Below are positions 52,398 through 64,000 of a stretch of 64,000 bases of DNA, piece after piece; within the stretch, counting starts at the first letter, position 1, and each line of letters starts with the position of its first letter. The notes below the pieces were generated by a model. It was given only the letters and a program-made list of their open reading frames with translations, had not been told where the DNA came from and did no database searches. The DNA comes from Liolophura sinensis (Eukaryota > Mollusca > Polyplacophora > Chitonida > Chitonidae): positions 33,509,979 through 33,573,978 of the forward strand of contig NC_088302.1 in NCBI RefSeq assembly GCF_032854445.1, written 5' to 3'. The position numbers and the translations under genes are program-made.

Positions 52398-53851
52398 TTA
52401 GGGATTCTAGCATTCTAGCTATTGTTATTGTTCTGTTTTTTCTTATTAGGGATCCCGTTCTTCCGGAACGGGATCCCTATTGTAATCGTTCTGTTTTTTC
52501 TTATTATTATTATTATTATTTTTTTTTCACCGACTTTGTTAGCAAGGAAACTTTTTTACTGTTCATCATAGAGGTCTCAAATTTTGCACACATAATCTGG
52601 CGGTGATTTTCCAGGGATAAATTCTCCATTTTTTTTTCATGTCACGTGGTTCGGCCGCCATATTGGATTTTGTGCAAAATCTTTAAAAATCTTCTTCTCC
52701 AGAACCACTGAACCGATCATTTTGTAATTTGACATGCAGCTAGTAGGTCACGAGTTCTTTAAAGTTTGCGAAAATGGTTCACTTCCGGTCAAAACTCTGG
52801 AAGCTCGCTATTGGTCGAATTTATGACGTCACAAAAAGTTCTCAAAGTTCAATTGTTCTTAACGCATTCTGATGTATCTTGAGCTGCTGATTCCGAATCT
52901 GCTTGTATTTTTTCTATATCTGTGTAAGTTTTAGAGATATTAGCAAAAAACTGAAAATTGTTACGTAACTTCAATGGCCTTTTAATCCAGAACTATAAGA
53001 GATAGAAATGTGCAACCTGCACGAAAATGTAGCCCAAGACATGCTCTTTCGATCAGTCGTCAATGGATTTGAGCTCCGATCAATAGTTTTCTCGCTAGAA
53101 GCGTTTAAATCACAACACCGTTTTTCGCTTAGAAAAAGATGGGTATCCTATTGCTTTAACATGGAGTTAGATGGGGACTGGACTGGGTTTGTAGTATTTG
53201 ACCTGATGCTTTCGGCTACACTGTCCGTGATCTCCCGAAACGATTGTAGGATGACATTCAGCTATAGAGTACTCTATTAGGTCGCGTAGAATTCTAACTA
53301 CAAAAGCAAACGACGTGGACCTGTAAAAGTTAGCTTTGTTTTTCGCAGGCCTTGTCTTCGATTGGCTATGTTTAGCACTTTGACGTCCCCATGTTATATG
53401 ATGCATTTTGAATGCATTTGCGACTAGGATGAACACACGAACATTGTAAGCATACTACCAGATGTAGTTTGACGTCCTAATCATAAATTTGGACATATTT
53501 TTTTCCGGCGACTTACAGCTTTTCCGCATAATTGCGATCAAAAGGCGATAAAGCCGAACTTTTGACCATATTTGGAGGTCTGGTGAGAGATATCCGTTAC
53601 AGCTGTAAAGCTGAAAATGACTGAGTGCAAAGCGTTACACATGTAGTCTATGTCTGCTAATACTCTTTGATCTATGTCAACAAACACAGGACATGCACGT
53701 TTTCAAAGAATGTCCTAAGGCAGATTTACCACATTCGGCACATTTCCATAAGCTTGCTTTTACAAGGGCCGTGTATTATTGGTTGGGGAAAACGTCATCG
53801 ATCCGATCCGGGATCCCGGCCTAGGATCTGCTATTCGCAGATCCATTCTAG
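52398..53851 (+). repeat. array unit 4 (head X, tail B), 1454 bp
   Basis: It begins with a damaged head copy and then an intact head hairpin at 52449-52477. Mid-region of the CATTCAGCTATA type, tail of B type. Nearly the same as unit 7. Confidence 0.85.
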
Positions 53852-55167
53852 TTATTATTATTATTATTTTTTTTTCACCGACTTTGTTAGCAGCAGAACT
53901 CAAACACCGTTCAACATAGAGGTCTCAAATTTTGTAAACACAATCTGGCGGTGATTTTCCAGGGGTATATTTTTTGTTTTTTTCTTAAGTCACGTGGTTC
54001 GGCCGCCATATTGGATTTTGTGTAAAATCTTTAAAAATCTTCTTCTCCAGAACCACTGAACCGATCGTTTTCAAATTTGACATGCAGCTAGTAGGTCACA
54101 AGTTCTTTAAAGTTTGCGAAAATGGTTCACTTCTGGTTAAAATTCTGGAAGCTCGCTATTGGTCGAATTTGTGACGTCACAAAAAGTTCTCAAAGTTCAA
54201 TTGTTCTGAACGTATTCTGATGTATCTTGAGCTGCTGATTCTGAATCTGCTTGTATTTTTTTGGTATCTTCAAAACTTTTTGAGATATAAGCAAAAAACT
54301 CAAAAAAGTTACGTAAGTTCAATGACCTGTAACTCGAGATCTGTGGCAGCTAGAAATCTGCAACCTGCACGAAATTGAAGAACAAGACATGCTCTTTCGA
54401 GCATTCGTCAACAGATTTCAGCTCCGATTAATAGTTTTTTCGCTAGAAGCGTTTAAATGACAACACCGTTTTTTGTTTAGAAAAAGATGGGAAGCCTATT
54501 GCTTTAACATTGAGTTAGATGGGGATTGGACTGGGTTTGTAGTATTTGACCTGATGCTTTTGGCTACACTGTCCGTGATCTCCCCAAACGGTTGTAGGAT
54601 GACATTGATTCCAGTTCCCATCTAACTCCAGTATTCTATTAGATGGCGTAGAGATCTAACTACAACAGCAATCGACGTGGACCTGTAAAAGTTAGCTTTG
54701 TTTTGCGCAGACCTCGTCCTCTTTACTATACGTTAAACAGGCCAGGGTGACTGACAGATATGGACATGTGCCGTGCTCCAAGTGCTGAGTTTCTAACGAT
54801 GGCCGAGCTATCAGTGGAGCAGTGAGTCTGTGCATAGTAGGTCGTGGATTGAGATGTGAATGTACAAACTTGCTGTTACACTGGTCGTGTTTTTACGTTA
54901 TTTCTTACAACTAGCCGGCTAAGTCTGCCAAAGAACGACCGTTTTTCGCTGGGCATGGCGTAGTATCATCAAGGTCGCCGATCTATTCGAGGGAATGGAA
55001 ATGACCGGCCGACTGCCTCAGTGACAAACGGTGTAAGGTCGCAAGGTAACTTTGAAAGCCGTATATGTGGAACATGTGTCCTTCGAACACAGAACATGAA
55101 GGGGAAAACGTCATCGATCCGATCCGGGATCCCGGCCTAGGATCTGCTATTCGCAGATCCATTCTAG
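53852..55167 (+). repeat. array unit 5 (head Y, tail A), 1316 bp
   Basis: No head hairpin. It shares private tail variants with unit 2. Confidence 0.85.
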
Positions 55168-56489
55168 TTATTATTATTATTATTATTTTTTTTTTTTTTC
55201 GATTTTGTTAGCAGCAGAACTCAAACACCGTTCAACATAGAAGTTTAAAATTTTGCACACACAATCTAGAGGAAATTTTCTAGGGGTATATTTTTTTTTT
55301 TTTTTGCTATGTCACGTGGTTCGGCCGCCATATTGGATTTTGAGTAAAATCTTTAAAAATCTTCTTCTCCAGAACCACTGAACCGATCGTTCTCAAATTT
55401 GACGTGTAACTAGTAGGTCACCAGTTCTTCAAAGTTTGCGAAAATGGTTCACTTCCGGTCAAAACTCTGGAAGCTCGCCATTGGTCGAATTTGTGACGTC
55501 ACAAAAAGTTCTCAAAGTTCATATGTTCTGAACGCATTCTGATGTATCTTGAGCTGCTGATTCCGAACCTGCTTGTATTTTTTCAATATCTGTGTAACTT
55601 TTTGAGATATCAGCCAAAAAATCGATAAAGTTACGTAACTTCAATGACCTGTAACTCGAGAACTAGGACAGCTAGAAATGTGCAACCTGCACCAAATTGT
55701 AGCCCAAGACATGCTCTTTCGAGCATTCGTCAACAGATTTCAGCTCCGATCAATAGTTTTTTCGCTACAAGCGTTTAAATCACAACACCGTTTTTTGTTT
55801 AGAAAAAGGTGGGAATCCTATTGCTTTAACATGGAGTTAGATGGGGACTGGACTGGGTTTATAGTATTTGACCTGATGCTTTCGGCCACACTGTCCGTGA
55901 TCTCCCAAAACAGTTGTAGGATGACATTGATTCCAGTTCCCATCTAACTCCAGTACTCTATTAGCTGGCGTAGAGATCTAACTACAACAGCAAATGACAT
56001 GGACCTGTAAAAGTTAACTTTGTTTTGCGCAGACCTCGCCCTCTTTACTATACGTTAAACAGTCCAGGGTGATTAACAGATATGGACATGTGAACTGGTC
56101 CAAGTGCTGACTTTCCAACGATGGCCGAGCTATCAGTGGAGCAGTGAGTCTGTGCATGGCATGTCATGGATTGAGATGTGAATGTACAAACAGGCTGTTA
56201 CACTGGTCGTGTTTTTGCCTTATTTCTTACAAATAGCGGGCTAAATCTGCCAAGAAACGACCGTTTTTCACTGGGCATAGCGTAGCATCATTAGGGTCGC
56301 CGATCTATTCGAGGGAATACAAATGACCGGCCGACTGCCTCAGTGATAAACGGTGTAAGGTCGCATGGAAACTTTGAAAGCCGTGTATGTGGAACATGTG
56401 TCCTTCGAACACAGAACATGAAGGGGAAAACGTCATCGATCCGATCCGGGATCCCGGCCTAGGATCTGCTATTCGCAGATCCATTCTAG
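55168..56489 (+). repeat. array unit 6 (head Y, tail A), 1322 bp
   Basis: Head CGATTTTGTTAGCAGCAG with a long T-tract near 55290, AGCCAAAAAATC and AAATCTGCCAAGAAACGAC. Unit 11 shares all of these. Confidence 0.85.
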
Positions 56490-57901
56490 TTAGGGATCCC
56501 GTTCTTCCGGAACGGGATCCCTATTGTAATCGTTCTGTTTTTTCTTTTTATTATTATTATTATTATTATTTTTTTTTCACCGACTTTGTTAGCAAGGAAA
56601 CTTTTTTACTGTTCACCATAGAGGTCTCAAATTTTGCACACACAATCTGGCGGAGATTTTCCAGGGATAAATTCTCCATTTTTTTTTCACGTCACGTGGT
56701 TCGGCCGCCATATTGGATTTTGTGCAAAATCTTTAAAAATCTTCTTCTCCAGAACCACTGAACGGATCATTTTGTAATTTGACATGCAGGTAGTAGGTCA
56801 CGAGTTCTTTAAAGTTTGCGAAAATGGTTCACTTCCGGTCAAAACTCTGGAAGCTCGCTATTGGTCGAAATTATGACGTCACAAAAAGTTCTCAAAGTTC
56901 AATTGTTCTTAACGTATTCTGATGTATCTTGAGCTGCTGATTCCGAATCTGGTTGTATTTTTTGCATATCTGTGTAACTTTTTGAGATATGAGCAAAAAA
57001 CTGAAAAAAGTTACGTAATTTCAATGGCGTTTTAATCCAGAACTATAAGAGCTAGAAATGTGCAACTTGCACGAAAATGTAGCCCAAGACATGCTCTTTC
57101 GATCAATCGTCAACAGATTTGAGCTCCGATCAATAGTTTTCTCGCTAGAAGCGTTTAAATGACAACACCGGTTTTCGCTTAGAAAAAGATGGGTATCCTA
57201 TTGCTTTAACATGGAGTTAGATGGGGAATGGACTGGGTTTGTAGTATTTGACCTGATGCTTTCGGCTACACTGTCCGTGATCTCCCGAAACGATTGTAGG
57301 ATGACATTCAGCTATAGAGTACTCTATTAGGTCGGGTAGAATTCCAACTACAAAAGCAAACGACGTGGACCTGTAAAAGTTAGCTTTGTTTTCCGCAGAC
57401 CTTGTCTTCGATTGGCTATGTTTAGCACTTTGACGTCCCCATGTTATATGATGCATTTTGAATGCATTTGCGACTGGGATGAACACACGAACATTGTAAG
57501 CATACTACCAGACGTAGTTTGACGTCCTAATCATGAATTTGGACATATTTTTTTCCGGCGACGTACAGTTTTTCCGCATAATTGCGATCAAAAGGCGATA
57601 AAGCGGAAGTTTTGACCATATTTGGAGGTCTGGTGAGAGATATCCGTTACAGCTGTAAAGCTGAAAATGACTGAGTGCAAAGCGTTACACATGTAGTCTA
57701 TGTCTGCTAATACTCTTTGATCTATGTCAACAAACACAGGACATGCACGTTTTCAAAGAATGTCCTAAGGCAGATTTACCACATTCGGCACATTTCCATA
57801 AGCTTGCTTTTACAAGGGCCGTGTATTATTGGTTGGGGAAAACGTCATCGATCCGATCCGGGATCCCGGCCTAGGATCTGCTATTCGCAGATCCATTCTA
57901 G
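56490..57901 (+). repeat. array unit 7 (head X, tail B), 1412 bp
   Basis: Head hairpin at 56493-56521, CATTCAGCTATA mid-region and B tail ending in ATTATTGGTTGGGGAAAACG. Almost identical to unit 4 through the tail. Confidence 0.85.
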
Positions 57902-59794
57902 TATTATTATTATTATTATTATTTTTTTTTCACCGACTTTGTTAGCAAGGAAACTTTTTTACTGTTCAACATAGAGGTCTCAAATTTTGCACACAAATTC
58001 TGGCGGTGATTTTCCAGGGATAAATTCTCAATTTTTTTTTCATGTCACGTGGTTCGGCCGCCATATTGGATTTTGTGTAAAATCTTTAAAAATCTTCTTC
58101 TCCAGAACCAATGAACCGATTGATTTCAAATTCAACATGCAGCTAGTAGGTCACGAGTTCTTCAAAGTTTGCGAAAATGGTTTACTTCCGGTCAAAACTC
58201 TGGAAGCTCGCTATTGGTCGAATTTATGACGTCACAAAAAGTTCTCAAAGTTCAAATGTTTTTAACGGATTCTGATGTATCTTGATCTGCTGATTCCGAA
58301 TCTGGTTGTATTTTTTCGATATCTGTGTAACTTTTTGAGATATAAGCAAAAAACTCAAAAAAGTGACGTAATTTCAATGGCGTTTTAATCGAGAACAATA
58401 GAAGCTAGAAATGTGCAACCTGCACCAAATTGTAGCCCAAGACATGCTCTTTCGATCATTCGTCAACAGATTTGAGCTCCGATCAATGGTTTTTTCGCTA
58501 GAAGCGTTTAAATGACAACACCGTTTTTCGCTTATAAAAAGATGGGAATCCTATTGCTTTAATATGGAGTTAGATGGGGACTGGACTGGATTTATAGTAT
58601 TTGACCTGATGCTTTCGGCTACACTGTCCGTGATCTCCCCAAACGGTTGTAGGATGACATTCAGCTATACAGAACTCTATTAAATGACGTAGAGTTCTAA
58701 CTACAACAGCAAACGAATTGGACCTGCAAAAGTTAACTTTGTTTTGCGCAGGCCTTGTCTTCTTTACTTTACGCTAACCAGGCCAGGGTGATTGACAGAC
58801 ATCGCCATGTGCCCTGGTCCATGTGTGGACTTTCAAACAACGGCCTAGATATCAGTAAAGCACTGAGTCTGTGCATGGCAGGTCGCGGATTGAGACATAA
58901 AAGTACAAACTATGATATTTCTTCTTTCTTTGTTTCCTCTTACCGCTGACGCGTGTCAGCCATGTCAGAGTTCGATCCCAGCCTAGCGAATTTGTCAAGC
59001 GATGAAAATGTTGTCAATTTTAAAGTTTTAAGTTGGCTGCTAGGCGTAGTTGGATGTTCTGATGACGAATCTGGTGTATTTTTCTTTCTCCGACGCACGG
59101 TTTTGTCGCCAATTGCTATGAAATTGCGAAAAAGTGCAATTTTAGACCATGTTTGAAGGTCACGTGACAGAAAATCGCTGCAGCTGAGGAGCTGAAAATG
59201 ACTAAGTGCAAAGGCCTATATCGATACTGTATGCTTTCGGAAAATCGTTGAACTGTTAAAATAAATGTGGGAGTTGCAGGGCTTGAAAAATTGTCCAAAG
59301 GCCGATTGGCTATGTTTGGCACTTTGACGTCCTCTTGTTATATGATGCATTTTAAATGCATTTGCGACTAAGATGAACACATGAACATTGTAAGCATGCT
59401 GCCAGATGTAGTTTGATATCTTGATTATGAATCTGGACTTATTTTTTGATGGCGACGTACAATTTGGCCGCAAATTGCGATCAAAAGGCGAAAATTCGCA
59501 AATTTTCACCATATTTGAAGGTCTGGTGAGAGAAAACTGTTACAGCTGTAAAGCTGAAAATCACTAAGTGCAAAGCGTTACACATGTAGTCTATGTGTGC
59601 TAAAACTCTTTGATTTGTGTCGACAAACACAGGACATGCACGTTTTCAAAGAATGTCCTAAGGAGCATCTACCACATTCGGCACATTTACATAAAGTTGC
59701 TGTTACAAGGGCGGTGTATTATTGGTTGGGGAAAACGTCATCGATCCGATCCGGGATCCCGGCCTAGGATCTGCTATTCGCAGATCCATTCTAG
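57902..59794 (+). repeat. array unit 8 (head X, tail C), 1893 bp
   Basis: X-type head sequence without the hairpin, CATTCAGCTATA mid-region, then a double B-core tail (first core from about 58960, second from about 59330). Confidence 0.85.
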
Positions 59795-59979
59795 TTATTA
59801 TTATTAGGGATCCCGTTCTTCCGGAACGGGATCCCTATTGTTATTGTTCTGTTTTTTCTTATTATTAGGGATCCCGTTCTTCCCAAACGGGATCCTTATT
59901 GTTATTGTTCTGTTTTTTCTTATTATTAGGGATCCCGTTCTCCCGAACGGGATCCCTATTGTAATCGTTCTGTTTTTTC

Positions 59980-60014
<35 letters not shown>

Positions 60015-61303
60015 TTTTTTTCACCGACTTTGTTCGCATGGAAACTTTTTTACCGTTTAACATACAGGTCTGAAATTTTGCACACATATTCTGGCGGTGA
60101 ATACCTCGGGACAAATTCTCCACTTTTTTGCCATGTCACGTGGTTCGGACGCCATATTGGATTTTGTGTAAAATCTTTAAAAATCTTCTTCTCCAGAACC
60201 ACTGAACCGATCGATTTCAAATTTGACATGCTGCTAGTAAGTTACGAGTTCTTTAAAGTTTGCGAAAATGGTTCACTTCCGGTCAAAATTCTGGAAGTTC
60301 GCCATTGGTCGAATTTATGACGTCACAAAAAGTTCTCAAAGTTCAATTGTTCTGAACGTATTCTGGTGTATCTTGAGCTGCTGATTCTGAATCTGCTTGT
60401 ATTTTTTGCATATCTGTGTAACTTTTTGAGATATTAGCAAAAAACTCAAAAAAGTGACGTAACTTCAATGACCTGTAACTCGAGATCTGTGGGAGATAGA
60501 AATGTGCAACCTGCACGAAATTGTAGCCCAAGACATGCTCTTTCGATCATTCGTCAACAGATTTGAGCTCCGATCAATAGTTTTTTCGCTACAAGCGTTT
60601 AAATGACAACACCGTTTTTTGTTTAGAAAAAGGTGCTAATCCTATTGCTTTAACATGGAGTTAGATCTGGGTTTGTAGTATTTGACCTGATGCTTTCGGC
60701 TACACTGTCCGTGATCTCCCGAAACGGTTGTAGGATGACATTGATTCCAGTTCCCATCTAACTCCAGTACTCTATTAGATGGCGTAGAGATCTAACTTCA
60801 ACAGCAAACGACATGGACCTGTAAAAGTTAGCTTTGTTTTGCGCAGACCTCGTTCTCTTTACTATACGTTAAACAATCCAGGGTGATTAACAAATATGGA
60901 TATGTGAACTGGTCCAAGTGCTGACTTTCTAACGATGGCCGAGGTATCAGTGGAGCAGTTAGTCTGTGCATGGCATGTCGTGGATTGAGATGTGAATGTA
61001 CAAACTTGCTGTTACACTGGTCGTGTTTTTGCCTTATTTCTTACAATTAGCGGGCTAAGTCTGCCAAGGAACGACTGTTTTTCACTGGGCATAGCGTAGC
61101 ATCATTAAGGTCGCCAATCTATTCGAGGGAATGCAAATGACCGGCCGACTGCCTCAATGGCGAAAGGTGTAAGGTCGCATGGAAACTTTGAAAGCCGTGT
61201 ATGTGAAACATGTGTCCTTCGAACACAGAACATGAAGGGGAAAACTTCATCGATCCGATCCGGGATCCCGGCCTAGGATCTGCTATTCGCAGATCCATTC
61301 TAG
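59795..61303 (+). repeat. array unit 9 (head X', tail A), 1509 bp
   Basis: Three head hairpins (59807-59835, 59868-59896 imperfect, 59929-59956). Head variant TTCGCATGGAAAC shared with unit 10. A short deletion removes part of the left arm of the internal inverted pair near 60665. Confidence 0.85.
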
Positions 61304-62660
61304 TTATTAGGGATCCCGTTCTCCCGAACGGGATCCCTATTGTAATCGTTCTGTTTTTTCTTATTATTATTATTATTTTTTTTTCACCGACTTTGTTCGC
61401 ATGGAAACTTTTTTACCGTTCAACATACAGGTCTGAAATTTTGCACACATATTCTGGCGGTGAATATCTCGGGACAAATTCTCCACTTTTTTGTTATGTC
61501 ACGTGGTTCGTCCGCCATATTGGATTTTGTGAGAAATCTTTAAAAATCTTCTTCTCCAGAACCACTGAACCGATCAGTTTCAAATTTAACATGCAACTAG
61601 TAGGTCATGAGTTCTTTAAAGTTTGCGAAAATGGTTCACTTCCGATCAAAACTCTGGAAGCTCGCCATTGGTCGAATTTATGACGTCACAAAAAGTTCTT
61701 AAAGTTCATTTGTTCTGAACGAATTCTGATGTATCTTGAGCTGCTGATTCCGAATCTGGTTGTATTTTTTGCATATCTGTGTAACTTTTTGAGATATGAG
61801 CAAAAAACTAAAAAAATTACGTAATTTCAATGGCGTTTTAATCGAGAACTATGGCAGCTAGAAATGTGCAAATTGCATGAAAATGTAGTTCAAGACACGC
61901 TCTTTCGATCATTCGTCAACGGATTTGAGCTCCGATTAAAAGTTTTCTCGCTAGAAGCGTTTAAAAAACAACACCGTTTTTGTTTAGAAAAAGATGGGAA
62001 TCCTATTGCTTTAACATGGAGTTAGATGGGGAATGGACTGGATTTGTAGTATTTGACCTGATGCTTTCGGCTACACTGTCCGTGATCTCCCGAAACCGTT
62101 GTAGGATGACATTCAGCTATACAGTACTATATTAGATGGCGTAGAGATCTAACTACAACAGTAAACGGCATGCAACTGTGAAAGTTAGCTTTGTTTTGCG
62201 TAGACCTCGTCCTCTTTACTACACGTTAAAGAGGCCAGGGTATTTGACAGATATGGACATGTGCCGTGGCCCAAGTGCGGGCTTTCTATTGATGGCCGAG
62301 CTATCATAAGAGCCGTGAGTCTGTGCATGGCGTGTCGTGGATTGAGATGTGAATGTACAAACTTGCTGTTACACTGGTCGTGTTTTTGCGTTATTTCTTA
62401 CAAATAGCGGGCTAAGTCTGCCAAGGAACGACCGTTTTTCACTAGGCATAGCCTAACTTCATTAAGTTCGCCGATCTATTCACGGGAATGCAAATGACCG
62501 GCCGACTGCCTCAGTGACAAACGGTGTAAGGTCGCATGGAAACTTTGAAAGCCGTGTATGTGGAACATGTGTCCTTCGAACACAGAACATGAAGGGGAAA
62601 ACGTCATCGATCCGATCCGGGATCCCGGCCTAGGATCTGCTATTCGCAGATCCATTCTAG
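61304..62660 (+). repeat. array unit 10 (head X', tail A), 1357 bp
   Basis: One head hairpin at 61310-61337, TTCGCATGGAAAC head, B-like CATTCAGCTATA mid-region but an A tail, so it is a mosaic. Confidence 0.85.
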
Positions 62661-63978
62661 TTATTATTATTATTATTATTTTTTTTTTTCGATTTTGTTA
62701 GCAGCAGAACTCCAACACCGTTCAACATAGAAGTTTAAAATTCTGCACACACAATCTAGAGGAAATTTTCTAGGGGTATATTTTTTTTTTTTTTGCTATG
62801 TCACGTGGTTCGGCCGCCATATTGGTTTTTGAGTAAAATCTTTAAAAATCTTCTTCTCCAGAACCACTGAACCGATCGTTCTCAAATTTGACATGCAACT
62901 AGTAGGTCAGGAGTTCTTCAAAGTTTGCGAAAATGGTTCACTTCCGGTCAAAACTCTGGAAGCTCGCCATTGGTCGAATTTGTGACGTCAAAAAAAGTTC
63001 TCAAAGTTCATATGTTCTGAACGTATTCTGATGTATCTTGAGCTGCTGATTCCGAATCTGGTTGTATTTTTTCAATATCTGTGTAACTTTTTGAGATATC
63101 AGCCAAAAAATCAATAAAGTTACGTAACTTCAATGACCTGTAACTCGAGAACTAGGACAGCTAGAAATGTGCAACCTGCACCAAATTGTAGCCCAAGACA
63201 TGCTCTTTCGAGCATTCGTCAACGGATTTGAGCTCCGATCAATAGTTTTTTCGCTACAAGCGTTTAAATCACAACACCGTTTTTTGTTTAGAAAAAGATG
63301 GGAATCCTATTGCTTTAACATGGAGTTAGATGGGGACTGGACTGGGTTTATAGTATTTGACCTGATGCTTTCGGCCACATTGTCCGTGATCTCCCGAAAC
63401 GGTTGTAGGATGACATTGATTCCAGTTCCCATCTAACTCCAGTATTCTATTAGATGGCGTAGAGATCTAACTACAACAGCAAACGACGTGGACCTGTAAA
63501 AGTTAGCTTTGTTTTGCGCAGACCTTGTCCTCTTTACTATACGTTAAACAGGCCAGGGAGATTGACAGATATGGATATGTGTCCTGGTCGAAGTGCTGAC
63601 TTTCTAACGATGGCCGAGCTATCAGTGGAGCAGTGAGTCCGTGCATGGCAGGTCGTGGATTGAGATGTGAATGTACAAACTTGCTGTTACACTGGTCGTG
63701 TTTTTGCCTTATTTCTTACAAATAGCGGACTAAATCTGCCAAGAAACGACGGTTTTTCACCGGGCATAGCGTAGCATCATTAGGGTCGCCGATCTATTCG
63801 AGGGAATACAAATGACCGGCCGACTGCCTCAGTGACAAACGGTGTAAGGTCGCATGGAATCTTTGAAAGCCGTGTATGTGGAACATGTGTCCTTCGAACA
63901 CAGAACATGAAGGGGGAAATGTCATCGATCCGATCCGGGATCCCGGCCTAGGATCTGCTATTCGCAGATCCATTCTAG
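62661..63978 (+). repeat. array unit 11 (head Y, tail A), 1318 bp
   Basis: Close relative of unit 6 along its whole length. After its CTAG the next unit begins with TTA repeats and runs off the window at 64000. Confidence 0.85.
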
Positions 63979-64000
63979 TTATTATTATTATTATTATTTT

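Larger units (their letters stand above)
47401..64000 (+). repeat. head-to-tail array of Helitron-like units in an NCBP1 intron
   Basis: Eleven unit ends are visible at 48912, 50231, 52397, 53851, 55167, 56489, 57901, 59794, 61303, 62660 and 63978. Each ends with a hairpin GGATCTGC-TATTC-GCAGATCC, then ATT and CTAG. All units are in one orientation. Basic length is about 1.32 kb, with longer forms of 1.4-2.2 kb. Each unit begins with TTA repeats and a T-tract. No replicase, helicase or transposase frame is present. The hairpin 3 nt from a CTAG end fits the 3' end of a Helitron (hairpin plus CTRR). The lack of an obvious 5' TC end and the array form leave Helentron-type elements or a satellite as alternatives. 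It starts about 110 nt after NCBP1 exon 14 and runs off the window. Confidence 0.85.

Noticed and set aside
48133-63436. Recurring 89-90 codon frame in array units (48133, 53008, 55678, 63167)
   Set aside because: Open in only about four of eleven units and broken in the rest by small changes. It spans non-coding inverted repeats and resembles no protein known to me; similarity between copies reflects the repeat itself.

Overview
The window is eukaryotic nuclear DNA from an intron-rich, A+T-biased invertebrate genome. A mollusc is the best guess, with another lophotrochozoan possible. The reasons are protein similarity to animal genes, GT-AG introns throughout, ubiquitin with Ala19, and two abundant tRNA-headed SINE families of the kind I know from gastropod and bivalve DNA. 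No bacterial, organellar or viral gene was recognised.

Three protein genes are supported. (1) Minus strand, 3429-22701: the 5' 23 coding exons of a SCAPER orthologue (1191 codons; the 3' end lies off the left edge). (2) Plus strand, 24431-28298: a polyubiquitin gene with a TATA promoter, a non-coding first exon, a 2-kb intron ending 8 nt before the ATG, six intact ubiquitin units, a seventh broken by a 1-nt insertion and a degenerate eighth. (3) Plus strand, 32689 to beyond the right edge: the first 14 coding exons (416 codons) of NCBP1/CBP80. All exon joins were checked for reading phase by eye and agree. The genes are separate transcription units. SCAPER and polyubiquitin are divergent across about 1.7 kb; NCBP1 follows polyubiquitin on the same strand.

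Introns and intergenic DNA hold SINEs, at least two small inverted-repeat element families, a foldback element, microsatellites and several minisatellites. Two minisatellites are built from copies of an exon's own 5' splice junction (NCBP1 exon 5 and SCAPER exon 8).

From 47.4 kb to the right edge the sequence is one head-to-tail array of about 1.3-2.2 kb units. It starts about 110 nt after NCBP1 exon 14, inside what should be an NCBP1 intron. Eleven unit ends are visible, and all share an identical terminal block ending in an 8-bp stem hairpin followed by CTAG. This resembles a non-autonomous Helitron-like element amplified in tandem. Units are mosaics of two head types and three tail types. 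One tail module also occurs alone in the preceding NCBP1 intron, inserted into an older repeat whose form without that insert is visible at 6.7-7.06 kb. This array is the least explained part of the window.
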